Origin: Chlamydia trachomatis
Lineage (GTDB): Bacteria; Chlamydiota; Chlamydiia; Chlamydiales; 2-12-FULL-49-11
Reading direction: 5' to 3'
DNA length: 8,589 nucleotides
NCBI GenBank assembly: GCA_945877885.1
Contig: CAMCSI010000049.1
Location: 1-8,589 of the forward strand
The notes beneath the pieces are model-generated. The model saw nothing but the letters and a program-made list of their open reading frames with translations. It had not been told where the DNA came from and searched no databases. Shown here one piece after another: positions 4,951 to 8,589 of this stretch; the first letter of the stretch is position 1, and each line of letters begins with the position of its first letter. Both the position numbers and the translations under genes were made by a program.

Positions 4951-6171
4951 GCTATTTATTAAATTTAATGCTTTTTCTGTCGCACCCTCTGATTTAGCCT
5001 TAATTTCAGCTACTTTCTCTTCAGAAATTCTTCCTTTATTCAATCTAGATTGCACTTTAGTGAGGATTTGATCGAAGGTTGCTTTTTCCCCAACTTCAAA
5101 ATATTCCACAATAGATGTAAGTGAATGTTGATTAAAAGTATACGGGCCATATAGTACCGGGGCACCTTGTCGTACAGGTTCATAGACGTTATGACCTCCT
5201 GCATTTTCCACAAAGCTTCCGCCAACAATCGCCAGTTCACTTTTGCTGTAGCATTCTTCCAACACTCCTAGTTTATTCACAAATACAACACGCTCATCCC
5301 CTCTTCCCTGTTCATCGACAAAGCGCCAGGAGAGGTTTGATTCTTCCAAAATGGTTTGCACCTCATCGAAACGATCAGGCCTTCTTGGCGCAAGTAAAAA
5401 GGAAATATCTTCGCTTAATGAGGATAGCTCTTTTAAAAGAAGCGTTTCTTCTCCCCGATGAGTTGAACCAAAGGTAATATATCTTCGGTTTTTAGGCAGA
5501 AAGACCTTTTCTTCTATTGCTTGTTGTTTATCCGAAGTATCAAGCTTTAAGTTTCCTACCACTTGAATCTTTTCCTTAGCTACGTTAAGGCCGGAAAACT
5601 TTTCCTCCATAGATGGATCTTGAAGAAGTAGATGATCAAATAGATTAAATAGGTAATTTGAGAAAAAGGGTATTTTCTTAAACCTTTTATAGGATCTATC
5701 AGAAATTCTACCACCAACAAGTACCATTTTACATCCATATCTTTTAACTTCATTTAAAAGATTAAGCCAATAGTCACTTTCTGTAAGGATAAATAAGTCA
5801 GGTTTAATCTGATTTACCAATGCACGCATGGAAATTTTTAAATCAATCGGCAAAATAATCACTTGATCTATTTCTTTCATCCTAGAAGCAGCGCTATAAC
5901 CAACAGAGGTAAATGTGGAAAAGATGATATGCACATTTTTTTGCATTTTCAATCTTTCCACGAGCACTTTTACAGACAGAGTTTCTCCAAAAGAGGTGGC
6001 ATGAATCCAAACGCATTTTTTATTTTCTGCGCTTTTGATAACCTGTCTTTTAATCCCCAATTTATAAAGAAGCAGTCCTAAAAACTTACCATGTCTAAAT
6101 CTATCGTATGTGTACTTTAAAGAGATACATACACACCAACAAACCATAAAAATACTATAAAATATACTCAT
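4942..6171 (-). CDS. waaA: 3-deoxy-D-manno-octulosonic acid (Kdo) transferase
   Basis: 409 residues, full length for the family (about 400-430). The enzyme moves Kdo from CMP-Kdo to lipid A at the inner face of the cytoplasmic membrane; chlamydial versions (GseA/KdtA) add several Kdo residues and make the genus-specific epitope. An N-terminal hydrophobic anchor (about 3-19) precedes two Rossmann-like GT-B halves. Motifs seen: HATSFGET (57-64), with E63 as the likely catalytic base; LTESDYW (129-135), where many bacteria have ETELWPN; GGRISDRS (153-160); GNLKLD (206-211); STHRGEE (236-242); APRRPDRF (261-268); and GGSFVENAGGHNVYEP (317-332), the CMP-Kdo site. It starts 12 nt after leuS in the same frame, with only a weak AAGAG-like ribosome site. 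The leuS-waaA neighbourhood matches Chlamydia and supports the lineage call. How many Kdo residues it adds cannot be read from sequence. Confidence 0.95.
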   Translation of the reverse strand: MSIFYSIFMVCWCVCISLKYTYDRFRHGKFLGLLLYKLGIKRQVIKSAENKKCVWIHATSFGETLSVKVLVERLKMQKNVHIIFSTFTSVGYSAASRMKEIDQVIILPIDLKISMRALVNQIKPDLFILTESDYWLNLLNEVKRYGCKMVLVGGRISDRSYKRFKKIPFFSNYLFNLFDHLLLQDPSMEEKFSGLNVAKEKIQVVGNLKLDTSDKQQAIEEKVFLPKNRRYITFGSTHRGEETLLLKELSSLSEDISFLLAPRRPDRFDEVQTILEESNLSWRFVDEQGRGDERVVFVNKLGVLEECYSKSELAIVGGSFVENAGGHNVYEPVRQGAPVLYGPYTFNQHSLTSIVEYFEVGEKATFDQILTKVQSRLNKGRISEEKVAEIKAKSEGATEKALNLINSLL

Positions 6172-6183
6172 ACGGGGCTCTTA

Positions 6184-8589
6184 TTAGTCGCTAACGACAA
6201 AATTAACCAATTTATTCGGAACATAGATTTCTTTTATGATACTGGTTTGAAGATACTTTTTCACTTTTGGATCTTCTTTAGCTTTTGCAATAATTTGTTC
6301 TTTTGTGGCTTTTCTATCAAAGGTTGCAGAGCTTCTTAACTTTCCCATCACTTGAAAGACAATTGTAATTTGATCATCTTCTAGATACTTTTCCTCAAAG
6401 GTAGGAAATGAGGCATAGACAATATCCCGTGTATCTCCAAGAAGAGCAAAGCATTCTGCTCCAAAGTGTGGGGCAAATGGATAGATCAACTGAATAAGAC
6501 TTAGCAACGATGTTTTTGGAAATTCCTCTAGATCAGAAAACTTATTGATAAACTCCATCATTTTTGCAATGGCAGTATTAAAGCTTAACACCTCTAAATC
6601 CTCTTCTATCGCCTTTATTAATCGATGGGTTAGCTTATTTGCCTCCAAAGTTTCCTCTTCCACAATCTTGGTGGAAACGCACATTTCATATACGCGGTTT
6701 AAAAATCGTTTACAACCAGAGACTGCCTCACTTTGCCAAACTTTTTCTTTGTCAAAAGGGGTCATAAATAATTCATACAATCTCAATGAATCTGCGCCAA
6801 ACTCTTCGATGATCTCATCTGGGGATACACCGTTAAGTTTAGATTTGGACATTTTCTCGATGGATTGATGAACCAGGGCGTGACTTTGCTTTTCCCTAAA
6901 TTCCCCATCAATTTCTTCTACATCATCAAAAAGAACATAACCGCCACTATCTTTTTTATAGGCCATAGATGTTACCAGACCCTGATTTCTAAGCGACTGA
7001 AAAGGCTCTTTTGTGGAAACATACCCTAAATCAAACAACACCTTATGCCAGAATCTTGCATAAAGTAGATGTAGTACAGCATGTTCCACTCCCCCTACAT
7101 ATAAATCTACAGGCATCCAGTATTTCTCTTCCTTTTCCCCCCACGGCTCTTTAGAGTTATGAGGATCGCAAAATCTTAAGTAATACCAGCAAGATCCTGC
7201 CCATTGGGGCATTGTATTTGTTTCTCGATAACCTTTTTTCCCTGTTTTTGGATCGGTGATTTCTACCCATCCACGCATTTTTGAAAGCGGGCTATTTCCG
7301 TCAGGTGATGGCAAAAAATCCTCCATCACAGGTGGAGTTAATGGAAGCTCATCCAACCCAAGGACACGTTTAGTGCCATCTTCTTCATGAACAATAGGAA
7401 ACGGCTCGCCCCAATACCTTTGTCTAGAAAAAAGCCAATCTCTTAGTTTATAATTTGTACAAGGGACTCCCAGCTCTTCTTTTGATAAATAAGCTATTGC
7501 TGCATCTTTTGCCGCATCCAGAGTTAAGCCTGTAAGCACTAATGCTTCATTACTGCAATTAATATAATTACCCTCTTCATCAAAAACAGAAGGAATTGCA
7601 AGTTCGTATTTTTCTGCAAACTCCCTATCTCGATCATCATCTGAAGGAACCCCCATCACAGCCCCTGTTCCATAAGAAATAAGAACATAATCTGCCATCC
7701 ATACAGGGATTTTTTTTCCTGTTACAGGATGAATCACATAGGTTCCTGTAAATACTCCGGTTTTTTCTTTTGCAAGTTCCGTTCTTTGCATATCATTTTT
7801 TAAAGAGGCAGCTTTTTGATACTCAGCGCATGTGGATTTATACTTTTTCTGCAGGGTAGACTTTGCCATAGGATGCTCAGGGGCAATCACAATAAAAGAG
7901 ACTCCATATAAAGTATCTGCTCTTGTGGTAAAACAAGAAATAACTTCTTCACTATCATCTATTTTAAAATGTACTTGCACCCCGGTACTTTTTCCAATCC
8001 AGTTACGTTGCAGCTTCTTTAAATGATCAGGCCAATCTAGATCATCTAGATCGGTTAAAAGCTGTTCTGCATAATCGGTAATTTTTAAAATCCATTGTTT
8101 TAAAGGCTTTTGAATCACATCGTAGCCCCCTTCGATAGACTTACCATTTTCCACTTCTTCATTTGCAAGAACAGTACCTAGCACCTCACAGAAATTTACC
8201 GTCACCTCAGCTTGGTAGGCAAGTCCTTTTTCATAAAGTTTTGTAAAGATCCACTGTGTCCATTTATAATATTTTGGATCAGAAGAGGCAATCTCTCTGT
8301 CCCAATCATAGCTCAATCCAAGTTCCTTCAATTGTTTTTTATAGGTCCTAATATTTTTTTCAGTAGTGATTTGTGGATGTGTACCTGTTCTAATGGCATA
8401 TTGTTCTGCAGGAAGACCAAAGCTATCCCAACCCATAGGATGAAGAACGTTAAACCCCTTTTGCCTCTTATATCTTGCGATCACATCGGTTCCAGTGTAA
8501 CCCACAACATGGCCTACATGAAGGCCCGCACCACTTGGATAAGGGAACATATCTAAAATATAATATTTAGGCTTTTGCTCATTAACCTC
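6184..8589 (-). CDS. leuS: Leucyl-tRNA synthetase, 5' end outside window
   Basis: Class I synthetase that charges tRNA-Leu. The frame continues past the ATG at 8550 to the window edge (KYYILD precedes MFPYPSG), so the true start lies upstream; about 801 residues are visible of roughly 840. Positions below count from that ATG. HVGH (11-14) is the HIGH signature and KMSKS (566-570) the second ATP-binding motif. The CP1 editing domain shows TTRADTLYG (208-216) and GTGAVMGVPSDDDRD (294-308), which keeps the Asp that recognises the amino group but has D for the usual His in VPAHDERD. VNFCEVLGTVLANEEV (118-133) is the bacterial pre-CP1 segment. The anticodon-binding helices and C-terminal domain are complete to the tandem stops TAA TAA. 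It is probably co-transcribed with waaA. Identity is certain. Confidence 0.98.
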   Translation of the reverse strand, partial: EVNEQKPKYYILDMFPYPSGAGLHVGHVVGYTGTDVIARYKRQKGFNVLHPMGWDSFGLPAEQYAIRTGTHPQITTEKNIRTYKKQLKELGLSYDWDREIASSDPKYYKWTQWIFTKLYEKGLAYQAEVTVNFCEVLGTVLANEEVENGKSIEGGYDVIQKPLKQWILKITDYAEQLLTDLDDLDWPDHLKKLQRNWIGKSTGVQVHFKIDDSEEVISCFTTRADTLYGVSFIVIAPEHPMAKSTLQKKYKSTCAEYQKAASLKNDMQRTELAKEKTGVFTGTYVIHPVTGKKIPVWMADYVLISYGTGAVMGVPSDDDRDREFAEKYELAIPSVFDEEGNYINCSNEALVLTGLTLDAAKDAAIAYLSKEELGVPCTNYKLRDWLFSRQRYWGEPFPIVHEEDGTKRVLGLDELPLTPPVMEDFLPSPDGNSPLSKMRGWVEITDPKTGKKGYRETNTMPQWAGSCWYYLRFCDPHNSKEPWGEKEEKYWMPVDLYVGGVEHAVLHLLYARFWHKVLFDLGYVSTKEPFQSLRNQGLVTSMAYKKDSGGYVLFDDVEEIDGEFREKQSHALVHQSIEKMSKSKLNGVSPDEIIEEFGADSLRLYELFMTPFDKEKVWQSEAVSGCKRFLNRVYEMCVSTKIVEEETLEANKLTHRLIKAIEEDLEVLSFNTAIAKMMEFINKFSDLEEFPKTSLLSLIQLIYPFAPHFGAECFALLGDTRDIVYASFPTFEEKYLEDDQITIVFQVMGKLRSSATFDRKATKEQIIAKAKEDPKVKKYLQTSIIKEIYVPNKLVNFVVSD

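Noticed and set aside
6545..6868. Plus-strand open frame of 107 codons, and similar ones at 7832-8026 and 8212-8556
   Set aside because: All are antisense to the certain leuS coding region and show no family features.

Overview
This window looks like a piece of a low-GC chromosome from the Chlamydiota, more likely an environmental lineage (Parachlamydia, Simkania or Rhabdochlamydia type) than a Chlamydia species. The main reason is the pair leuS then waaA (Kdo transferase). I know this adjacency from Chlamydia, and both proteins read like chlamydial versions. The lineage call is inference from gene order and protein flavour, not from a search. All recognisable genes lie on the minus strand, so transcription runs from high to low coordinates.

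Right part (8589 to 4942): leucyl-tRNA synthetase, cut at its 5' end by the window edge, is followed after 12 nt by waaA, which adds Kdo to lipid A. Middle (4904 to 4686): two CAU-anticodon tRNAs, an initiator tRNA-fMet and a second tRNA that is probably elongator tRNA-Met. A plausible extended -10 promoter for them overlaps the end of waaA, and a good intrinsic terminator hairpin lies between them.

Centre-left (4685 to 2325) looks like an accessory block. It holds a small protein made of two copies of a YxLYH...GxFSS domain (DUF7336-like), an AT-rich spacer with a tandem 24-bp repeat that resembles the end of a transposable element, and a 481-residue protein of unknown function with an N-terminal SEC-C zinc motif.

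Left part (2229 to 1) is a tight three-gene unit: an FtsX-like membrane protein, an overlapping FtsE-like ABC ATPase homologue, and an HD-domain phosphohydrolase that runs off the left edge. The most striking observation is that the FtsE-like protein keeps the ABC-ATPase fold pattern over its whole length but has lost the Walker A, signature, catalytic Glu and switch His residues. It is an apparent pseudo-ATPase partnered with an FtsX-like protein, in a lineage thought to divide without FtsZ, and the gene order is reversed from the usual ftsE-ftsX.
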